64,000 nt of DNA. It comes from Limnohabitans parvus II-B4 (GTDB lineage Bacteria; Pseudomonadota; Gammaproteobacteria; Burkholderiales; Burkholderiaceae_C). Below the pieces are notes generated by a model. That model did not search any database and was not told the origin of the DNA. It saw only the letters and a list, made by a program, of their open reading frames with translations. Below, in pieces: positions 56,877 through 64,000 of this stretch (positions are counted from its first letter, which is position 1; every line of letters starts with the position of its first letter). The DNA is taken from the NCBI RefSeq assembly GCF_003063455.1, contig NZ_NESN01000003.1, forward strand, positions 124,001 through 188,000, read 5' to 3'. The position numbers and the translations under genes were made by a program.

Positions 56877-56915
56877 AGGTATTCGTGAAGACATGAATTA
56901 TGGCACATTATTGGG

Positions 56916-57818
56916 ATGATTTATCCAACTATTGAAGATGCAATCGGTAAAACACCTTTGGTGGCTTTGCAGAGGTTGGCCGCCACGGATCGGGCCGCTC
57001 GGCAGAACGTGATTTTGGGCAAGCTGGAGGGCAACAACCCGGCGGGCTCTGTCAAGGATCGCCCAGCTTTGTCGATGATTCGCCGGGCCGAAGAGCGCGG
57101 CGAGATCAAACCCGGCGACACCCTGATCGAGGCCACCTCGGGCAACACCGGCATTGCTCTGGCCATGGCGGCTGCCATCAAGGGTTACCGCATGATTTTG
57201 ATCATGCCCGAGGACCTGTCGATCGAGCGTGCGCAGACCATGAAGGCCTTTGGCGCTGAGCTGATCCTCACGCCCAAGAGCGGCGGTATGGAATATGCCC
57301 GTGACTTGGCTGACAACATGGCAGCGCAAGGCAAGGGGCGCATTCTGGACCAGTTTTCCAATGCCGATAACCCGCGCATCCATTACGAGACCACCGGCCC
57401 CGAAATTTGGGAGCAGACCGGCGGGCGCATCACCCATTTTGTGAGCGCCATGGGAACCACAGGCACCATCACGGGTGTGTCACGGTTTTTGAAAGAAAAG
57501 AACCCGGCGATCCGCATCATTGGGGCGCAGCCCAGCGAAGGTTCGCGCATTCCGGGCATCCGAAAGTGGCCGCAAGAGTATTTGCCCAAGATTTACGACC
57601 CTGCGGGCGTGGACGAATTGGTTTATGTGAGCCAGAACGATGCCGAGGAAACTTGCCGTCAAATGGCCCGCAGCGAAGGTATTTTTGCGGGCATATCTGC
57701 CGCGGGCGCTTGTTGGGTCGCGCAGGAGATTGCGAAAACCGTGCAAAACGCCACCATTGTGTTCATCGTGTGCGATCGCGGTGATCGTTACTTGTCCACA
57801 GGCGTGTTCCCCGCCTGA
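56916..57818 (+). CDS. cysM: Cysteine synthase B
   Basis: A 300-residue PLP enzyme making cysteine from O-acetylserine and sulfide or thiosulfate. PLP-Lys lies in NNPAGSVKDRPA (about residue 45), the substrate loop EATSGNTGIALA, phosphate loop GTTGTITGVSRF. Ends MFPxx-type DRYLSTGVFPA as in CysM. CysM-type marks (length about 300, RKWPQEYLPKIYDP) favour this over CysK. Confidence 0.92.
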   Translation: MIYPTIEDAIGKTPLVALQRLAATDRAARQNVILGKLEGNNPAGSVKDRPALSMIRRAEERGEIKPGDTLIEATSGNTGIALAMAAAIKGYRMILIMPEDLSIERAQTMKAFGAELILTPKSGGMEYARDLADNMAAQGKGRILDQFSNADNPRIHYETTGPEIWEQTGGRITHFVSAMGTTGTITGVSRFLKEKNPAIRIIGAQPSEGSRIPGIRKWPQEYLPKIYDPAGVDELVYVSQNDAEETCRQMARSEGIFAGISAAGACWVAQEIAKTVQNATIVFIVCDRGDRYLSTGVFPA

Positions 57819-57832
57819 ACCCAGGATGCCCC

Positions 57833-58390
57833 ATGGCTGAATTTCGTTTTTGCCCGCAATGCGCCACCCCTTTGGCTTGGCAAACCCAGATGGAAGACGG
57901 AGGCGAAGTCATGCGCCTGCGTTGCACCGCCTGCGACTTCACCCACTGGAACAACCCCACGCCCGTGCTGGCGGGGATTGTGCAAGTGGGCGATCAGATC
58001 TTGTTGGCCCGCAATGCCGCATGGCCTGGCCGGCGTTTTGCGCTGATCACCGGCTTCATGGAGGCGGGCGAAACACCTGAAGAAGGCATCACGCGCGAGA
58101 TTGCCGAAGAAACCAATCTGAAGGTGTCAGCCCTCAAGTTGATTGGCGTCTACGACTTCCAGCGCATGAACCAAGTGATCATTGCCTACCATGCGGTAGC
58201 CGAAGGCGAGGTGCGTTTGTCGCCTGAGTTGGCCGAGTACAAGATGTTCGATTTCAAAGACTTGATTTGCTGGCCTGCGGGCACTGGCTACGCCTTGGGC
58301 GACTGGTTACGCACCATCGGCATTGAGCCGAAGTTCATGTCGTGGGAAGAGCGTGCCGCGCAAAGCCAAGAATCAAATCAGGACACATGA
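57833..58390 (+). CDS. Nudix hydrolase with N-terminal zinc ribbon (NudC-like)
   Basis: A 185-residue protein: zinc ribbon with CPQC (about 7-10) and CTAC (about 31-34), then a Nudix domain with box GFMEAGETPEEGITREIAEE near residues 75-97. It resembles NADH pyrophosphatase but is shorter; the SQPWPFPxS motif of NudC is not seen, so a different nucleotide substrate is possible. It ends in overlap with the TusA-like gene. Confidence 0.87.
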   Translation: MAEFRFCPQCATPLAWQTQMEDGGEVMRLRCTACDFTHWNNPTPVLAGIVQVGDQILLARNAAWPGRRFALITGFMEAGETPEEGITREIAEETNLKVSALKLIGVYDFQRMNQVIIAYHAVAEGEVRLSPELAEYKMFDFKDLICWPAGTGYALGDWLRTIGIEPKFMSWEERAAQSQESNQDT

Positions 58391-58617
58391 TGCACATCGA
58401 CAAGGAAATAGACACCAGCGGCCTGAACTGCCCTCTGCCCATTTTGAAAGCCAAGAAGGCTTTGAACGAGATGAGCAGCGGACAGGTGCTCAAGGTCATC
58501 GCCACCGATCCCGGCGCTTGGCGGGATTTTGAAGCGTTTGCACGCCAGACCGGCAATGATTTGGTTTTGCAGGAAAAGACCGAAACCAGTTTTGTCTTTG
58601 GCCTCAAGCGACGCTGA
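58387..58617 (+). CDS. TusA-family sulfur carrier protein
   Basis: A 75- or 76-residue protein with the TusA fold; the persulfide Cys is in LNCPLPILKAKKAL (Cys15 of the longer form). Family members relay sulfur for tRNA thiolation or sulfur oxidation. The ATGATG at 58387 overlaps the Nudix stop. Following cysM and the Nudix gene, a role in cytoplasmic sulfur transfer is plausible. Ends directly against galU, which converges. Confidence 0.88.
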   Translation: MMHIDKEIDTSGLNCPLPILKAKKALNEMSSGQVLKVIATDPGAWRDFEAFARQTGNDLVLQEKTETSFVFGLKRR

Positions 58618-59496
58618 TCAGAGGCTCAGTCCCTTGAGGTAGTCGCGGAACGAAGCACCCACTTGGGGGTGTTGCAGGGCCAGCTCTACCGTGGCTTCCA
58701 AGAAGCCTTCCTTGCTGCCGCAATCGTAGCGCTTGCCTTGGTACTGAAAGGCATAAACCGCCTCACGTTGCAACAGGCGGGCAATCGCATCGGTGAGTTG
58801 GATTTCGCCGCCCACGCCTGTGGGCTGGTTGCGGATCTCGTCAAAAATACCTGGCGTCAAGATGTAGCGACCGGCCACGCCCATGCGCGAAGGGGCTTTG
58901 TCTGGGCTGGGTTTCTCGACGATTTGTTCGACGCGTATCAATTGGCGGCCAGCGGGCTCACCAGCCACGATGCCGTAGCGCTTGACTTGGTCAAGTGGCA
59001 CTTCTTGCACCGCCAGCACTGAGCGGCCTTGCTTGGTGTAGGCCTCGACCATCTGGGACAGGATGGAAGGGCCCGAGTTGACCATCAGGTCATCGGCCAA
59101 CAGCACAGCAAACGGTTCATTGCCCACCAGGGGCTCGGCGCAGAGCACGGCGTGACCCAAGCCCAGCATGCGGTTTTGCCGCACATAAGCGCACACCATG
59201 TCGTCGGGCTGCACTGAGCGCACCAAGGCCAGCAATTCGTCTTTGTGGGCCGCTTCGAGTTCGCTTTCGAGTTCGTAGGCGGTGTCAAAGTGGTCTTCGA
59301 TAGCACGTTTGCTGCGGCCCGTCACAAAGATCATGTGCCGCACGCCCGCCGCGTAGGCTTCCTCCACCGCGTACTGGATCAGCGGCTTGTCGACCACCGG
59401 CAGCATCTCTTTGGGCGCAGCTTTGGTCGCTGGCAAAAAGCGTGTGCCCAAACCGGCCACAGGGAACACGGCTTTGCGAATGACGTTGTGGCTCAT
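58618..59496 (-). CDS. galU: UTP-glucose-1-phosphate uridylyltransferase
   Basis: A 292-residue nucleotidyltransferase forming UDP-glucose. [30 protein letters not shown] is typical (key pieces [11 protein letters not shown] and EMLPVVDKP, about 13-37), LADDLM the metal Asp region, VEKPSP the sugar site. Starts 25 bases after valS on the same strand. Confidence 0.96.
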   Translation of the reverse strand: MSHNVIRKAVFPVAGLGTRFLPATKAAPKEMLPVVDKPLIQYAVEEAYAAGVRHMIFVTGRSKRAIEDHFDTAYELESELEAAHKDELLALVRSVQPDDMVCAYVRQNRMLGLGHAVLCAEPLVGNEPFAVLLADDLMVNSGPSILSQMVEAYTKQGRSVLAVQEVPLDQVKRYGIVAGEPAGRQLIRVEQIVEKPSPDKAPSRMGVAGRYILTPGIFDEIRNQPTGVGGEIQLTDAIARLLQREAVYAFQYQGKRYDCGSKEGFLEATVELALQHPQVGASFRDYLKGLSL

Positions 59497-59521
59497 GGTG
59501 TCTCCGAGGGTGAGGGCTGCA

Positions 59522-62521
59522 TCAGCCCAAGCGTTGCAGTTGTTGGCGAATTTTGTCGAGTGTGGCGCCGAAGTCGGCCACACGCTTTTTGGTTTCGTCG
59601 AGCACGGCTTGTGGGGCTTTGGAGACAAACGCCTCATTGCCGAGTTTGGCGTTGGCCTTGGTGATTTCACCTTCCAAGCGTGCAGCTTCTTTGGTCAAGC
59701 GAATTTTTTCTGCGGCTGCATCCACTTCGATGAACAGGCACAAACGCGCTTCGCCCACCACGGCCACGGGGGCCGCTTGTGCGGCTGCGATCCATTCGGC
59801 TTCGGTGTCAAACACCTTGACTTCGCTCAGCTTGGCCAGCGACTGCAACACCGGTGCCACGCTTTGCATGAAGGCCGTGTCACCCAGCACATACAGGGGC
59901 ATGCGCGTGGCGGGTGAGACGTTCATCTCGCCGCGCAGGTTGCGGCAAGCGTCCACCAGGGTTTTGAGTTTGGCCACATGGGCTTCGGCAGCCAAGTCGA
60001 TGCGTTCGGGCTGGCTCACCGGGTAGGCCGCGATGCTGACCGACTCGCCCGGACGGCCCGCCACCACCGACACTTTTTGCCAAAGCTCTTCGGTGATGAA
60101 GGGGATGATGGGGTGCGCCAAACGCATGATGGTTTCCAGCGTACGGATCAGGGTGCGGCGGGTGGCGCGTTTTTGCGCATCGTTGCCGATGTTGATCTGC
60201 ACCTTGGCGATTTCGAGGTACCAGTCGCAGAACTCGTTCCAGACAAAGTCATAGATCGTGTTGGCCACGTTGTCCAAGCGGTACTCGGCAAAGCCTTTGG
60301 CCACATCGGCCTCGACGCGTTGCAGGTGTGAGCTGATCCAGCGGTCGGCCTGGCTGAAAGACATGTAGCCATGAGCAGGTCCGCCCACTTCGCATTCAGC
60401 CTTGGTGTGCTCTTTCAGTCCGCAGTCTTGGCCTTCGCAGTTCATCAGCACAAAGCGGGTGGCATTCCACAGTTTGTTGCAGAAGTTGCGATAGCCTTCG
60501 CAGCGCTTGGAGTCAAAGTTGATGCTGCGGCCCAATGATGCGAGTGCCGCAAAGGTGAAACGCAGGGCGTCTGCGCCGTAGGCCGGGATGCCTTCGGGGA
60601 ATTCTTTTTCGGTTTGCTTGCGCACCTTGGGTGCGGTCTCGGGCTTGCGCAGGCCTTGGGTGCGTTTGTCCAGCAGGGGCTCGAGCGTGATGCCATCAAT
60701 CAAATCCACCGGGTCAAGCACGTTGCCTTCAGACTTGCTCATCTTCTTGCCTTGGGCATCGAGCACCAGGCCGTGGATGTAGACGTGTTTGAAAGGCACT
60801 TTGCCGGTGAAGTGGGTGGTCATCATGATCATCCGGGCGACCCAGAAGAAGATGATGTCGTAGCCGGTCACCAGGACGCTGCTGGGGAGGTAGAGGTCGT
60901 AATCGTTGGTTCCGCTGGCGATCGCACCGGTCTCGGCCTTGCTCCCACTCGCTTCGCTCGCAATGTCGCTGCGTCCGAGCCCGGCACGCTCGCCAGCTGC
61001 GGTGTTGGGCCAACCCATTGTTGAGAATGGGACCAAGGCGCTGGAGTACCAAGTGTCCAGCACGTCTTCGTCGCGCTTGAGTGTTTTGCCGGGGGATAAC
61101 TTGTCAGCTTGTGCTTGCGCCTCAGCTTCGTTGCGGGCCACGTACACTTTGCCGTCTTCGTCGTACCAAGCCGGAATCTGATGACCCCACCACAGCTGGC
61201 GCGAGATGCACCAGTCGGTGATGTTGTTCATCCACTGGTTGTAGGTGTTGACCCAGTTCTCGGGCACAAAGCTCACTTCGCCAGATTGCACCGCGTCAAT
61301 GGCTTTTTGGGCAATGCTCTTGCCGGTGGCGTCGCCTTGGCCGACTTGGTTCATGGCCACAAACCACTGGTCGGTCAGCATGGGCTCAATCACCTGACCA
61401 GTGCGGGCGCAACGCGGCACCATGAGTTTGTGTTTCTTCACTTCCACCAAAGCGCCTGCAGCTTCGAGGTCGGCCACCACGGCCTTGCGGGCCACAAAGC
61501 GGTCGAGGCCGCGGTATTTCTCGGGTGCATTGTTGTTGATGGTCGCGTCCAAGTTCAGCACGCAGATCATCTCCAGCTTGTGGCGCTGGCCGACTTGGTA
61601 GTCGTTGGTGTCGTGCGCGGGCGTGACCTTCACCACGCCGGTGCCAAAGTCCTTGTCCACGTAGTCGTCTGCAATCACGGGGATGGTGCGGCCGCAGAGT
61701 GGAAGGTTGACCTGTTGGCCAATCAGGTGTTTGTAGCGCTCGTCTTCGGGGTGCACCATCACGGCCACGTCACCCAGCAGGGTTTCGGGGCGGGTGGTGG
61801 CGACGGTCAATGAACCGCTGCCATCGGCCAAGTCATAACGGATGTGCCACATCGAGCCGTCTTCTTCGGCGCTTTCCACTTCCAGATCGGACACCGCGCT
61901 TTGCAGCACCGGGTCCCAGTTCACCAAGCGTTTGCCACGGTAGATCAGGCCTTGCTCATACAGCTGCACAAAGGTTTCGGTCACGGTCTTGGACAGTTTG
62001 GGGTCCATCGTGAAGTATTCGCGACTCCAGTCCACGCTGTCGCCCATGCGGCGCATCTGGCTGGTGATGGTGCTGCCGGACTCTTCTTTCCACTCCCAAA
62101 CCTTGCTTACAAAGTTCTTGCGGGCTTCGGCAGGTGTGGGGCCCATGTCGTGGCGGCTGATGCCTTTGGCTTGCAGCTGGCGCTCCACCACGATTTGGGT
62201 GGCGATGCCCGCGTGGTCGGTGCCGGGAATCCATGCGGTGTTGAAACCCGACATGCGGTGGTAGCGGGTCAACGAGTCCATGATGGTCTGGTTGAACGCG
62301 TGGCCCATGTGCAGGGTGCCGGTCACGTTGGGCGGGGGCAGCTGGATGGCGAACGCTGGTGCGCCGTCTTTGGCCGCTTGGGTGCCACGGAAGCCGGCCA
62401 CGCCATAACCGCGCTTTTCCCATTCGGGGCCCCAATGGGCTTCCAGTGCTGCGGGCTCAAACGATTTGGACAGGCTCTCAAGGCCGGGTTGGTTCACGGG
62501 AGTGACAGGCGCGTTGCTCAT
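59522..62521 (-). CDS. valS: Valyl-tRNA synthetase with a ~30-residue in-frame insertion
   Basis: A 999-residue class I synthetase. HIGH motif as [10 protein letters not shown] near residue 71, KMSKS as [10 protein letters not shown], and a C-terminal coiled coil ([20 protein letters not shown]) ending the protein. Between GWPNT and [16 protein letters not shown], where other ValS have about 7 residues, it has 32 extra codons (60905-61000) rich in Ala, Gly and Ser and encoded by an 84-base palindrome. The position is the loop before the strand leading to the catalytic domain's second half. The frame stays open, so the enzyme is probably active. galU follows. Confidence 0.96.
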   Translation of the reverse strand: MSNAPVTPVNQPGLESLSKSFEPAALEAHWGPEWEKRGYGVAGFRGTQAAKDGAPAFAIQLPPPNVTGTLHMGHAFNQTIMDSLTRYHRMSGFNTAWIPGTDHAGIATQIVVERQLQAKGISRHDMGPTPAEARKNFVSKVWEWKEESGSTITSQMRRMGDSVDWSREYFTMDPKLSKTVTETFVQLYEQGLIYRGKRLVNWDPVLQSAVSDLEVESAEEDGSMWHIRYDLADGSGSLTVATTRPETLLGDVAVMVHPEDERYKHLIGQQVNLPLCGRTIPVIADDYVDKDFGTGVVKVTPAHDTNDYQVGQRHKLEMICVLNLDATINNNAPEKYRGLDRFVARKAVVADLEAAGALVEVKKHKLMVPRCARTGQVIEPMLTDQWFVAMNQVGQGDATGKSIAQKAIDAVQSGEVSFVPENWVNTYNQWMNNITDWCISRQLWWGHQIPAWYDEDGKVYVARNEAEAQAQADKLSPGKTLKRDEDVLDTWYSSALVPFSTMGWPNTAAGERAGLGRSDIASEASGSKAETGAIASGTNDYDLYLPSSVLVTGYDIIFFWVARMIMMTTHFTGKVPFKHVYIHGLVLDAQGKKMSKSEGNVLDPVDLIDGITLEPLLDKRTQGLRKPETAPKVRKQTEKEFPEGIPAYGADALRFTFAALASLGRSINFDSKRCEGYRNFCNKLWNATRFVLMNCEGQDCGLKEHTKAECEVGGPAHGYMSFSQADRWISSHLQRVEADVAKGFAEYRLDNVANTIYDFVWNEFCDWYLEIAKVQINIGNDAQKRATRRTLIRTLETIMRLAHPIIPFITEELWQKVSVVAGRPGESVSIAAYPVSQPERIDLAAEAHVAKLKTLVDACRNLRGEMNVSPATRMPLYVLGDTAFMQSVAPVLQSLAKLSEVKVFDTEAEWIAAAQAAPVAVVGEARLCLFIEVDAAAEKIRLTKEAARLEGEITKANAKLGNEAFVSKAPQAVLDETKKRVADFGATLDKIRQQLQRLG
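60914..60997. repeat. 84-base imperfect palindrome inside valS
   Basis: Arms 60914-60936 and 60975-60997 are inverted copies matching at 19 of 23 bases (both end in GCTGGCG/CGCCAGC). The centre holds GCTCCCACTCGCTTCGCTCG. Its borders match the extra residues of ValS almost exactly, so this is likely an inserted REPIN-like element now read as protein. Confidence 0.7.
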
Positions 62522-62764
62522 GGCTGGGGCTTCTTAAAAAGAAAAACGGCACCTCAGCAGATGCCGCGCAGGACGTTCTCAGTCCAAAAAAGGCATTTTA
62601 CCTAGGCGGCAGCTTGCGATGGGTCAAGTCCGGCCTGATTGCTTTGCTCAATTTTCGTGATTGGTTCAATTGATTGGGCACTGGCTCGGGTCTGAGAGTA
62701 ATCTGAGTTCCTCTGGCGATCCTGTCAGAGCATTCAAATTTCTAAATCCATTTAGGAGATCACC

Positions 62765-63187
62765 ATGGCTGCACTCAAAGGCTCACGGACGGAGCAGTGC
62801 CTGAAAGACGCCTTCGCTGGCGAATCCCAGGCCAATCGGCGCTATTTGTACTTCGCGAACAAGGCAGACATTGAAGGTCAGAACGATGTAGCAGCTCTGT
62901 TCCGCTCTACCGCAGAAGGCGAGACAGGTCACGCCCACGGTCACCTGGAGTTTTTGGAGCAATCCGGCGACCCGGCCACGGGGCTGCCCATTGGCTCGAC
63001 CCGTCAAAACCTGGCTTCGGCCGTGGCGGGCGAAACCCACGAGTACACCGACATGTACCCGGGCATGGCCAAAACCGCCCGCGAAGAAGGTTTCGATGAA
63101 GTGGCTGATTGGTTTGAGACGCTGGCCAAGGCAGAGCGCTCACACGCCAATCGGTATCAAAAAGCCTTGAACGAATTGGTGGATTGA
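62765..63187 (+). CDS. Rubrerythrin (diiron domain only)
   Basis: A 140-residue ferritin-like protein with diiron ligands in [40 protein letters not shown] and [11 protein letters not shown]. It lacks the C-terminal rubredoxin domain of classical rubrerythrin. Such proteins reduce peroxide with an external electron donor. GGAG precedes the ATG. The next gene encodes an Fe-S protein, a neighbourhood seen in other proteobacteria, and a plausible electron partner. A hairpin (63205-63228) without a proper T-run lies between them. Confidence 0.92.
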   Translation: MAALKGSRTEQCLKDAFAGESQANRRYLYFANKADIEGQNDVAALFRSTAEGETGHAHGHLEFLEQSGDPATGLPIGSTRQNLASAVAGETHEYTDMYPGMAKTAREEGFDEVADWFETLAKAERSHANRYQKALNELVD

Positions 63188-63300
63188 TCCTCGGTCAGTC
63201 CTGCACCCGCTGCATTGTGCAGCGGGTTTATCTCAAAGTTTGTTGCCTTGAATTTTCAGATAAGCCCCCCAAAAAACAGGCTGTTAACAGGAGCACACCA

Positions 63301-64000
63301 TGGCCAAAGAAGGCAACCTCGAAGCCCCCACCCGGCACGCCCTGGACTGGCAAAACCCTGACTTCTACAACGAAGACAAGTGCCTGGACGAGTTAGAGCG
63401 TATTTTTGACATTTGCCATGGCTGCCGACGCTGCGTGAGTTTGTGCGGTGCTTTTCCTACCTTGTTTGATCTGGTCGATGAAAGCAGCACCATGGAAGTC
63501 GATGGCGTCGACAAAAAGGACTACTGGAAAGTGGTGGACCAGTGCTACATGTGCGACCTGTGCTACATGACCAAATGCCCCTACACCCCGCCCCACGCGT
63601 GGAACCTCGACTTTCCGCATACCATGCTGCGGGCCAAAGCCATCAAATTCAAAAAAGGCGAAGTCGGCACGGCCGAAAAGTTTTTGGCTTCCACTGACGT
63701 TCATGGTTCGTTTGCCGGCATCCCGATCGTGGTGCAGGCGGTCAACGCCATCAACAAAACCGAAACTGCGCGCAGCATCCTGGAAAGCGTGGCGGGCGTG
63801 GACAAAAACGCCTGGTTGCCTGCTTTGGCGACTCAAAAATTCCGCTCCAGTGCCCCGGATGCAAAGGCGTCCAAAGAGGTGGACGGCGAGAAAACACCCG
63901 GCAAAGTGGCGATCTTTTCCACTTGCTACATCAACTACAACGAGCCCGGCATCGGCCATGATCTGCTGAAGATCCTTGACCACAACGACATCCCTTATGT
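63301..64000 (+). CDS. Heterodisulfide-reductase-like Fe-S protein (cut by window edge)
   Basis: The first 233 residues of a protein continuing past the window. Two 4Fe-4S motifs are clear: CHGCRRCVSLC near residues 39-49 and CYMCDLCYMTKCP near 82-94. A CCG-type cysteine domain begins near FSTCYINYNEPG. This matches GlpC/HdrD-type electron-transfer proteins. CAGGAG at 63288-63293 precedes the ATG. With rubrerythrin just upstream, a shared role in oxidative-stress electron transfer is likely; in other genomes a DUF3501 gene often follows, but it would lie outside. Confidence 0.88.

Noticed and set aside
56881..56915. Riboswitch or leader before cysM
   Set aside because: Only 39 bases separate the tRNA gene from the cysM start; there is no room or structure for one.
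63205..63228. Intrinsic terminator between rubrerythrin and the Fe-S protein
   Set aside because: The 10-bp hairpin is real but is followed only by TTTATC, so it is not called as a terminator.

Overview
The window is a GC-rich chromosomal segment of a betaproteobacterium. The ribF-ileS-lspA, trxB/ftsK-lolA-rarA and rpmB-rpmG sets, the Bug-type (TctC) binding proteins and the overall gene styles point to Burkholderiales, most likely Comamonadaceae close to Limnohabitans/Rhodoferax. This is an inference from gene content; no rRNA lies in the window. I see no phage, insertion sequence or CRISPR array. Both window ends cut genes: recJ at the left and an Fe-S protein at the right.

Layout. 1-7 kb: housekeeping genes (recJ, an uncharacterised gene coupled to it, a lipoprotein acid phosphatase, lolC-lolD, tatD, a deoxyinosine glycosylase, a spermidine-synthase-like protein). 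7.1-14.4 kb: one plus-strand run with a complete tripartite tricarboxylate transporter (tctB, tctA, then a Bug receptor after a terminator), a gamma-glutamyltransferase-family enzyme, an alpha/beta hydrolase, an EamA exporter and an unusual SDR. 14.8-28.0 kb: an accessory metabolic cluster. A large sulfatase faces a minus-strand operon that encodes a two-subunit ThDP decarboxylase, a GMC alcohol dehydrogenase, a second sulfatase paralogous to the first, two Bug receptors, an N-acyl-D-amino-acid-deacylase-like amidohydrolase and, past a short-chain dehydrogenase remnant, a TauE-type anion exporter. A Crp/Fnr regulator sits upstream.

28.2-49.5 kb: mostly core genes: EamA permease, quinone oxidoreductase, lspA, ileS, ribF, an HNH nuclease, an exported ATP-dependent DNA ligase, a paired acyl-CoA dehydrogenase, purN, an RsmB-like methyltransferase, a fatty acid desaturase, ribosomal proteins L33 and L28, trxB, ftsK, lolA and rarA. 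49.6-53.2 kb: livHMGF, a branched-chain amino acid ABC transporter without its receptor. 53.3-64 kb: a fourth Bug receptor with a ferredoxin reductase, an epimerase-like protein, hslR, tRNA-Leu(CAA), cysM, a Nudix hydrolase, a TusA-like protein, galU, valS, rubrerythrin and an Fe-S protein.

How the genes may work together. The 14.8-27.2 kb cluster looks like a dedicated catabolic module for a sulfated or sulfonated compound: periplasmic capture by Bug proteins, sulfate-ester cleavage, alcohol oxidation, ThDP-dependent decarboxylation, amide cleavage and sulfur-anion export. Both of its promoter regions carry a TGTC-N8-GACA inverted repeat of the size a Crp-family dimer binds, and the neighbouring Crp/Fnr protein has a changed recognition helix. 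The substrate is unknown and no described pathway matches the full set.

The other notable layer is repeats. Several REP/REPIN-like palindromes with compensating stem changes sit in intergenic gaps, mostly between converging genes, and an 84-base palindrome lies in frame inside valS, adding about 30 residues to an essential enzyme.
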